44,358 nucleotides of DNA from Clostridiaceae bacterium (GTDB taxonomy: Bacteria > Bacillota > Clostridia > DUPQ01). The DNA lies in assembly GCA_012838235.1 (NCBI GenBank), contig DUPQ01000076.1:1-44358 (forward strand). The letters are read 5' to 3'. A program made the translations under genes and the position numbers. This document shows, piece by piece, positions 1-8,646 of this stretch. The notes below the pieces were generated by a model. It ran no database searches, was not told the DNA's origin, and was given only the letters and a program-made list of their open reading frames with translations. Every line of letters begins with the position of its first letter. The first letter of the stretch is position 1.

Positions 1-441
1 AAAAGGTTTGAGTATGGGAAAATCCCGCTCCAGATCGGTTATCGGGTGTATATATTCAAAACCTATCTCTCTGCCCGAAGCATCTTTGGATTTTATAACC
101 GGTATATCCACTCCGAACTCTTTGTATGTTATATCCCAATTGAAGGAAATATAATCCGGACAAACTTGGTCATCATCCAGAAGTTCATGAACCAACAGGT
201 TGCTCTGAATAGCGGCTTCTATTCTTCTGGCAAAATCCGATTGTGTTTTCAAAGGAGGCCGGACATCATTTTTGAAGGAGTTAAGCTCTATCACTACCAT
301 AGGCTTACCTTTTCTGTTCTCGTTATGATTGTACCAGCGTTTAACCCGCTCGCTCATTACCGGCAACTTGGAAATCTCCAACTGTTTCTTGGCATAATCT
401 CTTAAATATTCTCTTTCCCGCTTCTCTATCTTGTATCTCAT
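1..441 (-). CDS. UroD-like (uroporphyrinogen decarboxylase family) protein, N-terminal part
   Basis: An open minus-strand frame runs off the left edge, so only the first 147 codons are present. The protein begins MRYKIEKREREYLRDYAKKQ and is rich in charged residues, with a motif near residue 40 (WYNHNENRKGKPMVVIEL). I recall this arrangement from clostridial proteins annotated as uroporphyrinogen-decarboxylase-like, which usually sit in sugar or methyl-transfer loci rather than in haem synthesis; this is memory, not a search. The start at 441 is preferred over the ATG at 450 because a GGAG lies 10 bases before it but only 1 base before the other. It lies downstream of a sugar dehydrogenase, with a hairpin between them. 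The catalytic region is outside the window. Confidence 0.5.
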   Translation of the reverse strand, partial: MRYKIEKREREYLRDYAKKQLEISKLPVMSERVKRWYNHNENRKGKPMVVIELNSFKNDVRPPLKTQSDFARRIEAAIQSNLLVHELLDDDQVCPDYISFNWDITYKEFGVDIPVIKSKDASGREIGFEYIHPITDLERDFPILKPF

Positions 442-521
442 AATTTCCATACTCCGCTGTTAAATATAATATCCAATCAAATACTGTTAATCAATAAAAT
501 TCATAAAACGTCATACGACAC

Positions 522-543
522 AAAGGCGCCTTTTGGCGCCTTT
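522..543 (-). terminator. Hairpin terminator after the Gfo/Idh/MocA gene
   Basis: A perfect 9-bp inverted repeat (AAAGGCGCC / GGCGCCTTT) with a 4-base loop lies 25 bases after the stop of the 568-1722 gene. The T-run after it on the minus strand is short, so it may be an attenuating rather than a full terminator. It separates the oxidoreductase from the UroD-like gene. Confidence 0.6.
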
Positions 544-567
544 GGACTGAACTTAAACGTTTTGTTA

Positions 568-1722
568 TTAAATCTTAGGTATCTTAATTTCAATTTCCCT
601 TCCCAGTTCGGCGGATTTATTGATTCCGTCTATTATAGCCTGGTTATACAGTATCTGGCTGGAAGGTATCGGAGACGGGGTTCCTTCTTTTATTGCATCC
701 AAGAAGGTCCTTATCTTCATATCAAAAAGATTGAAATCCGTCTTTATTACCGGTATTACGGTCTCCACCTGCTTGCCGCTTATTTCATGATACAGTGTCA
801 TGGGACCGCCGACCGTACCGTTCCAGCATTCGGTTGAAGGAATTCTTAATCCGGCTTTTGTACCTAAAATCAATGTGTCTCCCGATGTGTCCATGTTCAT
901 TGCCCAGGAAATACGGAAGTCCAATACAATACCGCCTTCCAATCGAATAAATGCAGCTGCAAAATCGTCCACTCCGAAAACCTTTGCATATTCCGGATGT
1001 TTAGGATAATAGCTCGGTCGTTTTCCGAAGAAGTCCGACTTATATCCCGAAACGGTAAGAGGTTTCGGATAACCTACGGCATTCAATACCATATCCAAAG
1101 AATAGCACCCTATATCTCCCAAAGCTCCTATTCCGCCGGTATCTTTCTGTATGAAGGTAGTACCGAAAGGAGTGGGTATTCCTCTTCTTCTGCCGCCGCC
1201 TGTCTGAATGTAGTAGACATCGCCCAGTTCTCCGTTCTGCACTATCTTTTTAATCATCTTCATGTTCTCGTCAAATCTCGGCTGAAAACCTATTGAGAGA
1301 ACTTTACCCGATGCTTTTTCCGCCCTTACTATTGCAACCGCTTCATCCAGCGTTACACACATGGGCTTCTCCAAGAGTACATGCACACCTTTTTCTAGAG
1401 CATATATTGCACATTCCGCATGAGTACAGTTATATGTGCAAACACTTACCGCATCCAACTCTTCATTATCCAGAAGTTCTTTGTGACTTCTGTACAGACG
1501 CACATCTTCTAACCCCATTTTCTTACAGAAAGCCGCGGCTTTTCCGTCTATCAAGTCGGCACATGCCACTATCTTTGCATCGGGGCATTTTAAGTACGCA
1601 TTGACATGAGGTTCCGCTATCCAACCGGTACCTATGATACCTATTTTAAGCACCTTACCGGTATCGGTACTCTTTTTTTCCTCGTGTATCTTCTTGAATT
1701 TGTTTAGAATATCCTCTGACAT
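568..1722 (-). CDS. Gfo/Idh/MocA family NAD(P)-dependent oxidoreductase
   Basis: A 384-residue dehydrogenase, a normal length for the family, which oxidises or reduces sugars, sugar acids or inositols in the cytoplasm. The N-terminal Rossmann fold carries IGIIGTGWIAEPHV near residues 27-40, and the family signature EKPMCVT follows near residue 118. The C-terminal half holds the substrate domain, with GGIGALGDIGCYSLD in its expected place. The start has a strong GGAGG six bases upstream. It follows a TIM-barrel isomerase by 14 bases, so the two are co-transcribed and probably act on the same sugar. The substrate cannot be read from the sequence; inositol, glucoside 3-keto chemistry and uronates are all possible. 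Confidence 0.92.
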   Translation of the reverse strand: MSEDILNKFKKIHEEKKSTDTGKVLKIGIIGTGWIAEPHVNAYLKCPDAKIVACADLIDGKAAAFCKKMGLEDVRLYRSHKELLDNEELDAVSVCTYNCTHAECAIYALEKGVHVLLEKPMCVTLDEAVAIVRAEKASGKVLSIGFQPRFDENMKMIKKIVQNGELGDVYYIQTGGGRRRGIPTPFGTTFIQKDTGGIGALGDIGCYSLDMVLNAVGYPKPLTVSGYKSDFFGKRPSYYPKHPEYAKVFGVDDFAAAFIRLEGGIVLDFRISWAMNMDTSGDTLILGTKAGLRIPSTECWNGTVGGPMTLYHEISGKQVETVIPVIKTDFNLFDMKIRTFLDAIKEGTPSPIPSSQILYNQAIIDGINKSAELGREIEIKIPKI

Positions 1723-1736
1723 ATTTCCCTCCTTTT

Positions 1737-2567
1737 TTACCAGATAAGGTTTTTTAAATATTTAATACTTAATCTTGCACATTCCAATGCCGTTCTGCCT
1801 TCTTGAGGCTCATCCTGCTCCACCACTACCCAGCTTGCACCGGCTTCTTTCGAAGCTTCCAGTATTTCAGGTATATCCTGTTGTCCGAATCCCAAAGGCA
1901 TAAATCCGAAAGCCTTTTTGTCGGAAGGCTTATGGTCTTTTCCTTTGATACCAATCAATTCATACATCTTAATATCTTTGTCCGTTTCTTGCTTGTAGAA
2001 ATCCTTAAGATGCACAACCGGAGCTCTTCCTTTGTACTTCCTTATATACTCCGCCGGATCCTGTCCTGCTACTTTTACCCAGCATGTATCAATCTGAGTC
2101 TGTAATAAATCGGCAGGTATTGTTTCGTATATGACATCCAGACCCAACCTGTCTCCTATTTTGACAAACTCAAAATCATGGTTGTGATAAAGAAGCTGTA
2201 ATCCCGCTTCTTTAGCTTTTTTACCCAACTGTTCCATCTGTTCCAAAGTCTTGTCAAATAGAGGTTTCCCCGGTCTTCTCTCTTCAGGAAGATAGGGAAC
2301 GGCAACATATTTGCATCCTATGAAAGCATATGTGCCGAATACTCCGTCCGGATCTTTCAACATCGAATCCAACGGAACATGAGCGGATATGGGAGTTAAA
2401 CCGGTATCCGAAAGAAGCTTTTTAACATATTCGGGCTCTTTACCGTGCAACGATGCAAGTTCCACGCCGTCATATCCGTACTCTTTTACTTTTTTTATTA
2501 CCTGTTCGAAATCTTTATCCAAGTCCTGTCTGACTGAATATAGCTGTAAAGCAATGGGCAGAGACAT
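1737..2567 (-). CDS. Sugar phosphate isomerase/epimerase family protein (TIM barrel)
   Basis: A 276-residue protein of the xylose-isomerase-like / AP-endonuclease-2 fold (IolE/IolH, hydroxypyruvate isomerase relatives). The sequence starts PIALQLYSVRQDLDKDFEQ, typical of the family, and carries likely metal ligands in GVELASLHG, LLYHNHDFEF, TQIDTCWVKVAG and PVVHLKDF. A second glutamate sits in WVVVEQDEP near the end. It is the first gene of the sugar operon, with AAGGAGG before its ATG and a promoter at 2592-2620. It likely isomerises or epimerises the sugar handled by the downstream dehydrogenase; the substrate is not determinable here. Confidence 0.9.
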   Translation of the reverse strand: MSLPIALQLYSVRQDLDKDFEQVIKKVKEYGYDGVELASLHGKEPEYVKKLLSDTGLTPISAHVPLDSMLKDPDGVFGTYAFIGCKYVAVPYLPEERRPGKPLFDKTLEQMEQLGKKAKEAGLQLLYHNHDFEFVKIGDRLGLDVIYETIPADLLQTQIDTCWVKVAGQDPAEYIRKYKGRAPVVHLKDFYKQETDKDIKMYELIGIKGKDHKPSDKKAFGFMPLGFGQQDIPEILEASKEAGASWVVVEQDEPQEGRTALECARLSIKYLKNLIW

Positions 2568-2591
2568 AATTTTCCTCCTTGTATACCGATA

Positions 2592-2620
2592 ATTGTATCA
2601 TTATTAACGGTAGGCTACAA
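2592..2620 (-). promoter_or_regulatory. Sigma-A-type promoter of the sugar operon
   Basis: On the minus strand a -35 TTGTAG (2615-2620) and a -10 TACAAT (2592-2597) are separated by exactly 17 bases, 25 bases before the isomerase start codon. Confidence 0.65.
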
Positions 2621-2656
2621 GATAAAACCTTTACGTATTTACCGTATTTACCGTTT
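2605..2656 (-). promoter_or_regulatory. Repeated TACCGTTT-like boxes around the sugar-operon promoter
   Basis: Read on plus, the units TACGTATTT (2632-2640), ACCGTATTT (2641-2649) and ACCGTTT (2650-2656) follow head to tail just upstream of the -35, and an inverted TAACGGTA (2605-2612) lies between -35 and -10. The position suits an activator or repressor of the sugar genes. The binding protein is not identified. Confidence 0.4.
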
Positions 2657-2659
2657 AAT

Positions 2660-2692
2660 TTGATTTAATACATATCTCTTTTTGTATATAAT
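2660..2692 (+). promoter_or_regulatory. Possible promoter of the plus-strand endonuclease-like gene
   Basis: A perfect TATAAT lies at 2687-2692. The -35 side is poor: TTTAAT at 17-base spacing (2664-2669), or TTGATT (2660-2665) at 21. The predicted transcription start falls on or next to AAGGAGG at 2698-2704. Confidence 0.4.
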
Positions 2693-2739
2693 GGAATAAG
2701 GAGGAATACATACGGTCAATGCCGTTTGTGTAAGGTATT

Positions 2740-3459
2740 ATGGATATAAGGTTGATGACATACAATATCTGTTCGGGAATGAGCTACGGAGAAAACAGAA
2801 AAAGAGACTTAGCTCAAAGTGCGGAGGTTATAAAGGAGTATGCGCCCGACATTCTGGCTCTTAATGAAGTCCATTACAATATAGGATTTTCCGGATTTGT
2901 AAAACAGGCCGAAGAGATAAATAAACTTCTTAACTATGAGTATATGTACTACGGGAAAGCGGGAGCGATAAAAGAAGGTTTTCAGGGCAATGCATTGTTT
3001 TCCAGATACCCTGTTAAAACCGTTCATACCGTTCTTGTGGACCAGCCTGCGGTTCTTGATGAGGATGTATATTATGAACAGCGTTCCTTCATAGATTCGG
3101 TAATTGATATAGGTAAAGACTTACATGTTATAGTTACCCATTTCGGCCTGGCTGAAGGTGAGAGGAAAAACGCATTGGATTTACTTATACCCATCTTCAG
3201 GCAACACCGGAAATCTCTTGTTTTCATGGGAGATCTGAACCTGGAACCGCATGAAGAACAATTGAAGAGCATATCGGGTATACTGAAAGATACCGCTGCT
3301 ATAAGCAACAAGAAATATTTCACATTTCCTTCCGATATACCGGACAGAAAAATCGACTATATATTCGTATCATATGACATCAAGGTAAATGACGTTGTTG
3401 TTCCGTTAACCACGGCATCCGATCATCTTCCGTATATTGCCGATGTTTTCATAGGTTGA
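2740..3459 (+). CDS. Endonuclease/exonuclease/phosphatase family protein
   Basis: A 239-residue protein of the DNase I / exonuclease III / inositol-phosphatase fold. The start MDIRLMTYNICSG is the usual first strand with its Asn. The metal Glu is in ILALNEVHY, the catalytic His and Asp are in VTHFG and FMGDLNLEP, and the final HIS/Asp pair appears in DYIFVS and ASDHLPY. Relatives hydrolyse phosphodiesters of nucleic acids, lipids or inositols, and the substrate is not evident. It is one of only three plus-strand genes, and its end overlaps the convergent amidohydrolase by 11 bases. Its ATG is preceded by an in-frame four-codon ORF (2719-2733). Confidence 0.85.
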   Translation: MDIRLMTYNICSGMSYGENRKRDLAQSAEVIKEYAPDILALNEVHYNIGFSGFVKQAEEINKLLNYEYMYYGKAGAIKEGFQGNALFSRYPVKTVHTVLVDQPAVLDEDVYYEQRSFIDSVIDIGKDLHVIVTHFGLAEGERKNALDLLIPIFRQHRKSLVFMGDLNLEPHEEQLKSISGILKDTAAISNKKYFTFPSDIPDRKIDYIFVSYDIKVNDVVVPLTTASDHLPYIADVFIG

Positions 3460-4249
3460 AGAGATTTATAAAATTATCATAAAGAATACTGCTGTTTTCC
3501 CGCTCGGTAAGATTGAGAGATAAAAACCTTTCCAGTTCGGTTTTTGCGTCCCACATGGGATAATCGGTACCGAATAAAAATCTGTCACTTCCGAATTCCC
3601 TTATTATATCCCGCGCTTCATCGGGTTTCAGTGAATACAGACTGGAGGATGTGTCAAAATACAGATTATCCGTCCCTTTATATGTTTTGTATGCCTCTTC
3701 CCAGCATTTGTATCCCCCGAAATGCGCCGCTATACATTTCAGATTCGGGAATTTCTCCATCACCGATATTATTCGCTTAGGCCTTGTATAGTCATACCTG
3801 TCGTCGCCCGCATGTAAAAGACATACCATGCCCGCCTCTTCGGCTTTTTTGTATGTTCGAAAGAATCTTTCATCATCCGAATATACTTTCTGAAAATCAT
3901 GGTGCATTTTTATACCCTTAAGTCCCTGCTCCGCTACCCGCTCCAGCTCTTTTTCTACATTATTAAAATCCTGGTGCATGGCAGCAAGTCCTACAAATTC
4001 TTCATGCTCCAGACACTGTGAGATTATGAAGTCATTTATACTAATAACCTGTTGCGACGTGGTGGACACCGAGCAGACAAGATACTTCTTAATATTTATC
4101 CTGCTTCCGTTTTCCAGAAGTTCTTTCACCGTTCCGTTATAGAACATAGGAATACCGTAGAAGTCTCCGATGCTCTTTGATGCCTTCATCGCTATTTTAT
4201 CGGGATATATATGTGTGTGCGAGTCTGCTATTTTGTATAAACCGTTCAA
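3449..4249 (-). CDS. Amidohydrolase family metal-dependent hydrolase (TIM barrel, COG2159 type)
   Basis: A 266-residue protein of the amidohydrolase-2 group, which includes decarboxylases and lactone or amide hydrolases. Metal-binding motifs are visible in order: ADSHTHIYP near residue 8, LLHAGDD near 145, AAHFGG near 175 and FGTDYPMWD near 228. No ATG fits in frame at the N-terminus, and the likely start is TTG at 4247-4249 with AAAGGGG ten bases upstream. A promoter-like TTGAAT-16-TAAAAT lies at 4280-4307. It converges on the endonuclease-like gene with overlapping ends. The physiological substrate is unknown. Confidence 0.85.
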   Translation of the reverse strand: MNGLYKIADSHTHIYPDKIAMKASKSIGDFYGIPMFYNGTVKELLENGSRINIKKYLVCSVSTTSQQVISINDFIISQCLEHEEFVGLAAMHQDFNNVEKELERVAEQGLKGIKMHHDFQKVYSDDERFFRTYKKAEEAGMVCLLHAGDDRYDYTRPKRIISVMEKFPNLKCIAAHFGGYKCWEEAYKTYKGTDNLYFDTSSSLYSLKPDEARDIIREFGSDRFLFGTDYPMWDAKTELERFLSLNLTERENSSILYDNFINLFNL

Positions 4250-4279
4250 AAAAAGCCATCCCCTTTACATAATGGCTTT

Positions 4280-4307
4280 ATTTTACAACTGTGAGAAATA
4301 AATTCAA
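4280..4307 (-). promoter_or_regulatory. Promoter of the amidohydrolase gene
   Basis: TTGAAT (4302-4307) and TAAAAT (4280-4285) are spaced by 16 bases on the minus strand, about 30 bases before the TTG start. Confidence 0.45.
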
Positions 4308-4322
4308 GTATTATCTTTTACC

Positions 4323-4354
4323 CTCTTTACTATCCTCTTTACTATTTACTATTC
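4323..4354. repeat. Short tandem repeat with CTCTTTACTAT units
   Basis: TCTTTACTAT occurs twice head to tail and is followed by a shortened TTTACTATTC unit, in the gap between the PH-like gene and the amidohydrolase promoter. No function is apparent. Confidence 0.5.
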
Positions 4355-4372
4355 CTGATTCTGTTTACTTAC

Positions 4373-4789
4373 TTATCTTTTTAATTTTTCCAATATGTCT
4401 TCATACAGGCTGTCGGTCCGCTCTGTTGTATCTGAATTGAACACCGCAAATCCTTCTTTATGTTCCACAACTATATAGTTGCTTACATCCTTGTATATAT
4501 ACAGTCTGTATCTGCCGTATTGCTCATTTTTGAATGTCCCGCTGTATATTTTTATGAGGTCGGCACCCATTATTCTTTTTCCCACCGTTATGGAACTTAC
4601 TTTCTCCACTTTAACTATGTCCTCATAAGCTATAACTGACCGCTCCAGACCGGCTTTTACTGTTATAGCTTGTTCTCCGACGGTGATGCTGACTTTACTG
4701 AATATTAAAAGCGCTGCGATTGCCGCTACAATAACAGCCGATAAGATTATACCTGTTTTCCTTTTTCCGACTTGTTCTTTTATTTCCAT
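4373..4789 (-). CDS. Small membrane-anchored PH-like protein
   Basis: A 138-residue protein with one N-terminal membrane segment (about residues 13-30, IILSAVIVAAIAALLIF). A beta-rich domain follows, with alternating strands such as VSITVGEQAITVKAG, YRLYIYKDVSNYIVVEH and GFAVFNSDT, ending in a short helix. This layout resembles bacterial PH (bPH) domains, which form scaffold or signalling parts of membrane complexes. It lies 59 bases after the dGTPase gene on the same strand and may be its distal operon member. I do not recognise a named orthologue. Confidence 0.65.
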   Translation of the reverse strand: MEIKEQVGKRKTGIILSAVIVAAIAALLIFSKVSITVGEQAITVKAGLERSVIAYEDIVKVEKVSSITVGKRIMGADLIKIYSGTFKNEQYGRYRLYIYKDVSNYIVVEHKEGFAVFNSDTTERTDSLYEDILEKLKR

Positions 4790-4848
4790 TGCTTCCTGTT
4801 CCCTTTGATTAATATGTAGTAAATTATGTATTTCATCAAACAGTTTCT

Positions 4849-6060
4849 TTAGAATGATGTTATCTCATCAAACAGTTTTTTTGCATACATGTCGGTCATG
4901 GAAGATATATAGTCTATAACCGCTATGATGTAATCTTCTTTGCTTGAAAGATTATAAAGCATTTTGTTTTTAAGATTATCCGGTCGGTTTTCCATGATTG
5001 AATACTTTTTCAGCCGGTCGGAAAAAGAAGATGCCAGTTCGGGATAAATCGTTGAATACTCTGTTTTTATGTAGTTAAGAGTATCCCCCTCTTTGTAAAA
5101 GGACATCAGCACATCAAACAGCGATTGAATAATAAGTTCGGCATATTCCTCATACTTTCTCAACCGTTTGTTTTTGTAAATATACTCATAATTGAATGCT
5201 TTAATTTTTTTAAGTATCATGAATCCTTCATCGGAAAAACAGATGCCGTGTTCCTTTTTACTGGTAAAGCACAAATCGGTCACAAGGCTGTTTATTATGG
5301 TGCTGTTGTTCATGGCTTCATCGGCTTTTTTGTACTGCTTCAGTATTTCGTCAAGACGGGAAATATCCTGTGAATTAAGTATTTTCAACCTTAAAGCATC
5401 CTCAATATCTCTGCCCAGATATGCAATTATATCCGCTGCCTTTACAAGACAGCCTTCATACGTATACGGTGAAACCGAAGAAGCATTCTTAATGTCTTCC
5501 AGCTCAATATATTCCGTCCGCGGTACCAGCTGTTTTCTTTCTATTTCGCCGCAATGTGTAACTATTCCGTCCCTCACCGCATAAGTCAGGTTGAGATTTT
5601 CTTCCTGCCCCCATGCATTCTGAATGGTTTCGCTGTAATCAATAACCCTTAAACTGTTTTTCTCATGCCAAAAATCCGTCTTCAGATATTCCTTTGTTAT
5701 CCTGTCTATAATTCTTTCCCCGCTGTGACCGAAAGGCGAGTGTCCCAGATCATGACCTACGGCAATCGCCATGACAAGTTCTTCATTAAGGCCGAGGTAT
5801 TTTGCGGCACCGTAACTGATGGATAACACATTATTCACATGCTCCATTCTGGTACAGACATGGTCATTCCTCGTTGCAAAAAACACCTGCGTCTTTTGCT
5901 TAAGTCTTCTGTAAGCTCTGCTGTTTATTATCCTGGTATAGTCCCGGTAAAACTCCGAGCGTATATCATTCTCTTTCCTGCCGATATGCTCTTTACGGCA
6001 AATCATATTCTCCCATTTCGGATTATGTTCCGAAGCCGACACATCATATAATTCTCTCAT
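4849..6060 (-). CDS. dgt: Deoxyguanosinetriphosphate triphosphohydrolase-like HD protein
   Basis: A 403-residue cytoplasmic HD-domain enzyme that hydrolyses dNTPs to deoxynucleosides and triphosphate. The N-terminal signature is present (INSRAYRRLKQKTQVF near residues 45-60), with the first metal His in TRMEH (His74) and the HD pair in GHDLGHSPFGHSGE (103-104). The conserved Asp is in VKAADIIAYLGRDIED. The C-terminal helical part (about 250-403) is longer than in the shortest homologues but usual for the clostridial form. The ATG directly abuts the stop of the upstream mannosyltransferase gene, which implies translational coupling, although the functions are unrelated. Confidence 0.9.
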   Translation of the reverse strand: MRELYDVSASEHNPKWENMICRKEHIGRKENDIRSEFYRDYTRIINSRAYRRLKQKTQVFFATRNDHVCTRMEHVNNVLSISYGAAKYLGLNEELVMAIAVGHDLGHSPFGHSGERIIDRITKEYLKTDFWHEKNSLRVIDYSETIQNAWGQEENLNLTYAVRDGIVTHCGEIERKQLVPRTEYIELEDIKNASSVSPYTYEGCLVKAADIIAYLGRDIEDALRLKILNSQDISRLDEILKQYKKADEAMNNSTIINSLVTDLCFTSKKEHGICFSDEGFMILKKIKAFNYEYIYKNKRLRKYEEYAELIIQSLFDVLMSFYKEGDTLNYIKTEYSTIYPELASSFSDRLKKYSIMENRPDNLKNKMLYNLSSKEDYIIAVIDYISSMTDMYAKKLFDEITSF

Positions 6061-7932
6061 TTAAAACCACCAGCTGGGAAGCCATCTCAAAAGCTCGATA
6101 TAATCGACGCTGACTTTTATCCCGGTCATTGCGGGATAAAAGGCCGCAAAGACAAGGATAGCCAATATTACATATGCATTAATATATTTTTTAACTTTGG
6201 GATTGTCCTCCATAAAGTATGAAGCCATATACACAATCGCCAGAATCATAAAAGGCACACATCCGAAATAATGATACAGGAAGGTAATGCTTCTGGGTGC
6301 CACGGCCCACGGTAACAGTATGGAAAGATAGCCTGCAAATATGAACAGTCCTCTTCTGTCTTGCCTTCTTAACGACACTATCGCCGTCCCTATAAGCGCT
6401 GCAAGACCGGTCCACCATATCAGAGGATTGCCTATTGCCACTATTGTACCCCACTGTCCTTCGGCTTTTACGGGAGCCGAGTAGTAATAAACCGGCTTGT
6501 ACATGATGGGCCATGTATACCAGCTGGATTTGAAAGGATGGTCCTGTGTCACTCCCTTATGGTATTCAAACATGTGCTTCTGGCTGGCAATTATGTTATC
6601 CGCCATTTCCATTATCGTAAACTTTTCATTGTCGATAGCGGCCGACTGTATCTGAAAGATAGGAGTATATGACAGTGAATATATAAGGGCCGGTATAGCG
6701 ATAAAGAAAATCAGGCAGAAGAAGCAGGTAAGCAGACTGTTTCTTGCGGCAAGTGCTTTGCCTCCGTATACAATGCGTCCGTATCCGAAAGATTTCCATT
6801 GTGAAAATATCTTAACGAAGAACAGAAATGCAATTCCCGCTCCCGCATAAAAGCCTATCCATTTGACCGATATGGCACATCCGAAGAAGATACCGGAGAA
6901 GAATAAAGGCACAAGCGTTTTGAAGTAGCTTGTTTTCCGCAAATCCATATCCACATAACATGCCATAAAATAAAAGGTAAGCATTATGAAAAGAACCAGA
7001 TAGCTGTCCACCGTTCCCAGTCTTGTCTGCACGAAATGCATACATTCAAACGCTAAAAGCGTTGCCCCTATCATAGCAAAGTAATGGTTCCTGAATAACT
7101 TCTTTCCCAGAGCATACATAACCGGTATCATTAGCGCTCCCGCTATTGCTCCCATGGCTCTGTACCCGAAAGGATTTACCCCGAACAGTTTATAGGACCA
7201 CATGATTATTATCTTACCTAAGTGAGGATGCGTATTTTCATAAATTGTTTGGTTTTTTATTAAAAACTCATATGCCGTTCTGGGAAAATATATCTCGTCG
7301 AAATAGGTGCTGTTCATATATGAAGGTTCATACACATACAGGTCCTGTTCGTCAAACAGGTTGACGGATTTTTCGTCTTTATGCGGATCGGTCGGTCTGA
7401 CCGAACTTATGGGAATAGGAGTATCTTTATCTGAAGCAAAGAAACATACCTCCATGATTTCTCCCCTTGTCCCTCTGATATAATCTTCTTCCTTATCCTG
7501 ATAAATGCCGGAAACAACCTTTACACAATCGGTGGTAACGGGTTGTTCCAAATCCGTATAAAGCCACTTGAGAAATGTACTGGCTCTTCTTTCCAAGGTA
7601 GTAAAGTAGACATAATATCCCGATGCATCCTTATAGTATAAGTCCAGTGCCGTCACGTTATACCAGGTATCACCCAAACCGCAAAGATATGTTATCCTCT
7701 CAATGGTTTCTTCCTTTTCAAAATCAACATACACGACTGACCCGGCTTTCTGCGGTGTCCATCCGTTTACCGGTGCCTTTGTATTTCCGAGATTGGTTAA
7801 AGATATTACAAGATAAAGCACGGTAAGCAGAATAATAGCCGCCTTTTCCTTAAATGCCTGCCTTCTTTTTCTTTTCTTTTCCATAAATGCTTTATCCCGA
7901 GTACTTTCAGGTCCGAATTGCTGCTCTCTCAT
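6061..7932 (-). CDS. Dolichyl-phosphate-mannose-protein mannosyltransferase family (GT39/PMT)
   Basis: A 623-residue polytopic membrane glycosyltransferase that would move mannose from a polyprenyl phosphate to Ser/Thr of exported proteins. TM1 is at about residues 32-47. An outside domain (about 50-200) follows, before the PMT core with the acidic pair in STYFDEIYFPRTAYEF and the loop HPHLGKIIIMW. About ten more hydrophobic segments follow to the C-terminus. Bacterial PMTs usually have the acidic motif directly after TM1, so the roughly 150-residue insert is unusual. Its strands (VDFEKEETIERITYLCG, VTALDLYYKDASGYYVYF) look like a discoidin-type carbohydrate-binding fold. The start at 7932 is adequate; a later Met at residue 17 is an alternative. 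Confidence 0.88.
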   Translation of the reverse strand: MREQQFGPESTRDKAFMEKKRKRRQAFKEKAAIILLTVLYLVISLTNLGNTKAPVNGWTPQKAGSVVYVDFEKEETIERITYLCGLGDTWYNVTALDLYYKDASGYYVYFTTLERRASTFLKWLYTDLEQPVTTDCVKVVSGIYQDKEEDYIRGTRGEIMEVCFFASDKDTPIPISSVRPTDPHKDEKSVNLFDEQDLYVYEPSYMNSTYFDEIYFPRTAYEFLIKNQTIYENTHPHLGKIIIMWSYKLFGVNPFGYRAMGAIAGALMIPVMYALGKKLFRNHYFAMIGATLLAFECMHFVQTRLGTVDSYLVLFIMLTFYFMACYVDMDLRKTSYFKTLVPLFFSGIFFGCAISVKWIGFYAGAGIAFLFFVKIFSQWKSFGYGRIVYGGKALAARNSLLTCFFCLIFFIAIPALIYSLSYTPIFQIQSAAIDNEKFTIMEMADNIIASQKHMFEYHKGVTQDHPFKSSWYTWPIMYKPVYYYSAPVKAEGQWGTIVAIGNPLIWWTGLAALIGTAIVSLRRQDRRGLFIFAGYLSILLPWAVAPRSITFLYHYFGCVPFMILAIVYMASYFMEDNPKVKKYINAYVILAILVFAAFYPAMTGIKVSVDYIELLRWLPSWWF

Positions 7933-8007
7933 TTTGCCTGTTAAAATAACCTCAATCTGTTGCGTCTGTATATATGATTATATCCTTACAGGGCATAAAT
8001 TAAAAGG

Positions 8008-8646
8008 CTAAAAGCTGTTTTTCCGGCTTTCCATAATAACTATCTGTATTGCGGGATTACCTTTTTTGGCAACAGTTAAGGCATCGCCCTTTGAACCGCC
8101 CAATACTCCGTAATGCATGGGAACCGCAACTTTTGCGTTTAGGTAATATGTCGCCTGTGCCGCTTCTTCGGGGGTCATGACATATTTGTTATCGGGATAT
8201 ATAGGGATAAGTGCGACATCGGTCGTAATATCCCGCATTTCCTCTATACAGTCGGTATCGCCTGCGTGGTATATTGTTTTTCCGTCAATATTAATCAAAA
8301 AACCCAGCCATCCGTTTTCCTTGGGGTGATGGGGTTTTGTCACGTTATATGCAGGCAATGCCTGTATTTCTATTCCTTCTACGGAAATACTGTCATACGG
8401 TTTCACTATTATCATATTATCCAGTTGTAAAATTTCCGCACTGTCCGCTTCGGTAACAATCAAAGTATCCGGTTTCAATATCTTTAATATATCCTCTTTG
8501 GAACAATGGTCATGGTGTTTATGGGAAACCAATATGATATCTGCTTTTTTGCCTTCATCTATTCTGAACGGATCAAAATATATCGTTTTGCTGCCGTCCA
8601 CCCTGAAGGCGGCATGCCCTAACCACTTTATATTATCAGTCAGCAT
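8008..8646 (-). CDS. Metal-dependent hydrolase, metallo-beta-lactamase fold (UPF0173 type)
   Basis: A 212-residue cytoplasmic MBL-fold protein of the UlaG-like/UPF0173 group. The opening IKWLGHAAFRVDGSKTIYFDP is typical. The zinc motif reads SHKHHDHCS near residues 42-50, with the third metal region in IYHAGDTD near 130 and the last His in VPMHYG near 177. The substrate is unknown. It overlaps the upstream CBS-protein gene by 11 bases and is thus its co-translated partner. A TATAAT hexamer in the following gap may start transcription of the mannosyltransferase, but no good -35 accompanies it. Confidence 0.88.
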   Translation of the reverse strand: MLTDNIKWLGHAAFRVDGSKTIYFDPFRIDEGKKADIILVSHKHHDHCSKEDILKILKPDTLIVTEADSAEILQLDNMIIVKPYDSISVEGIEIQALPAYNVTKPHHPKENGWLGFLINIDGKTIYHAGDTDCIEEMRDITTDVALIPIYPDNKYVMTPEEAAQATYYLNAKVAVPMHYGVLGGSKGDALTVAKKGNPAIQIVIMESRKNSF

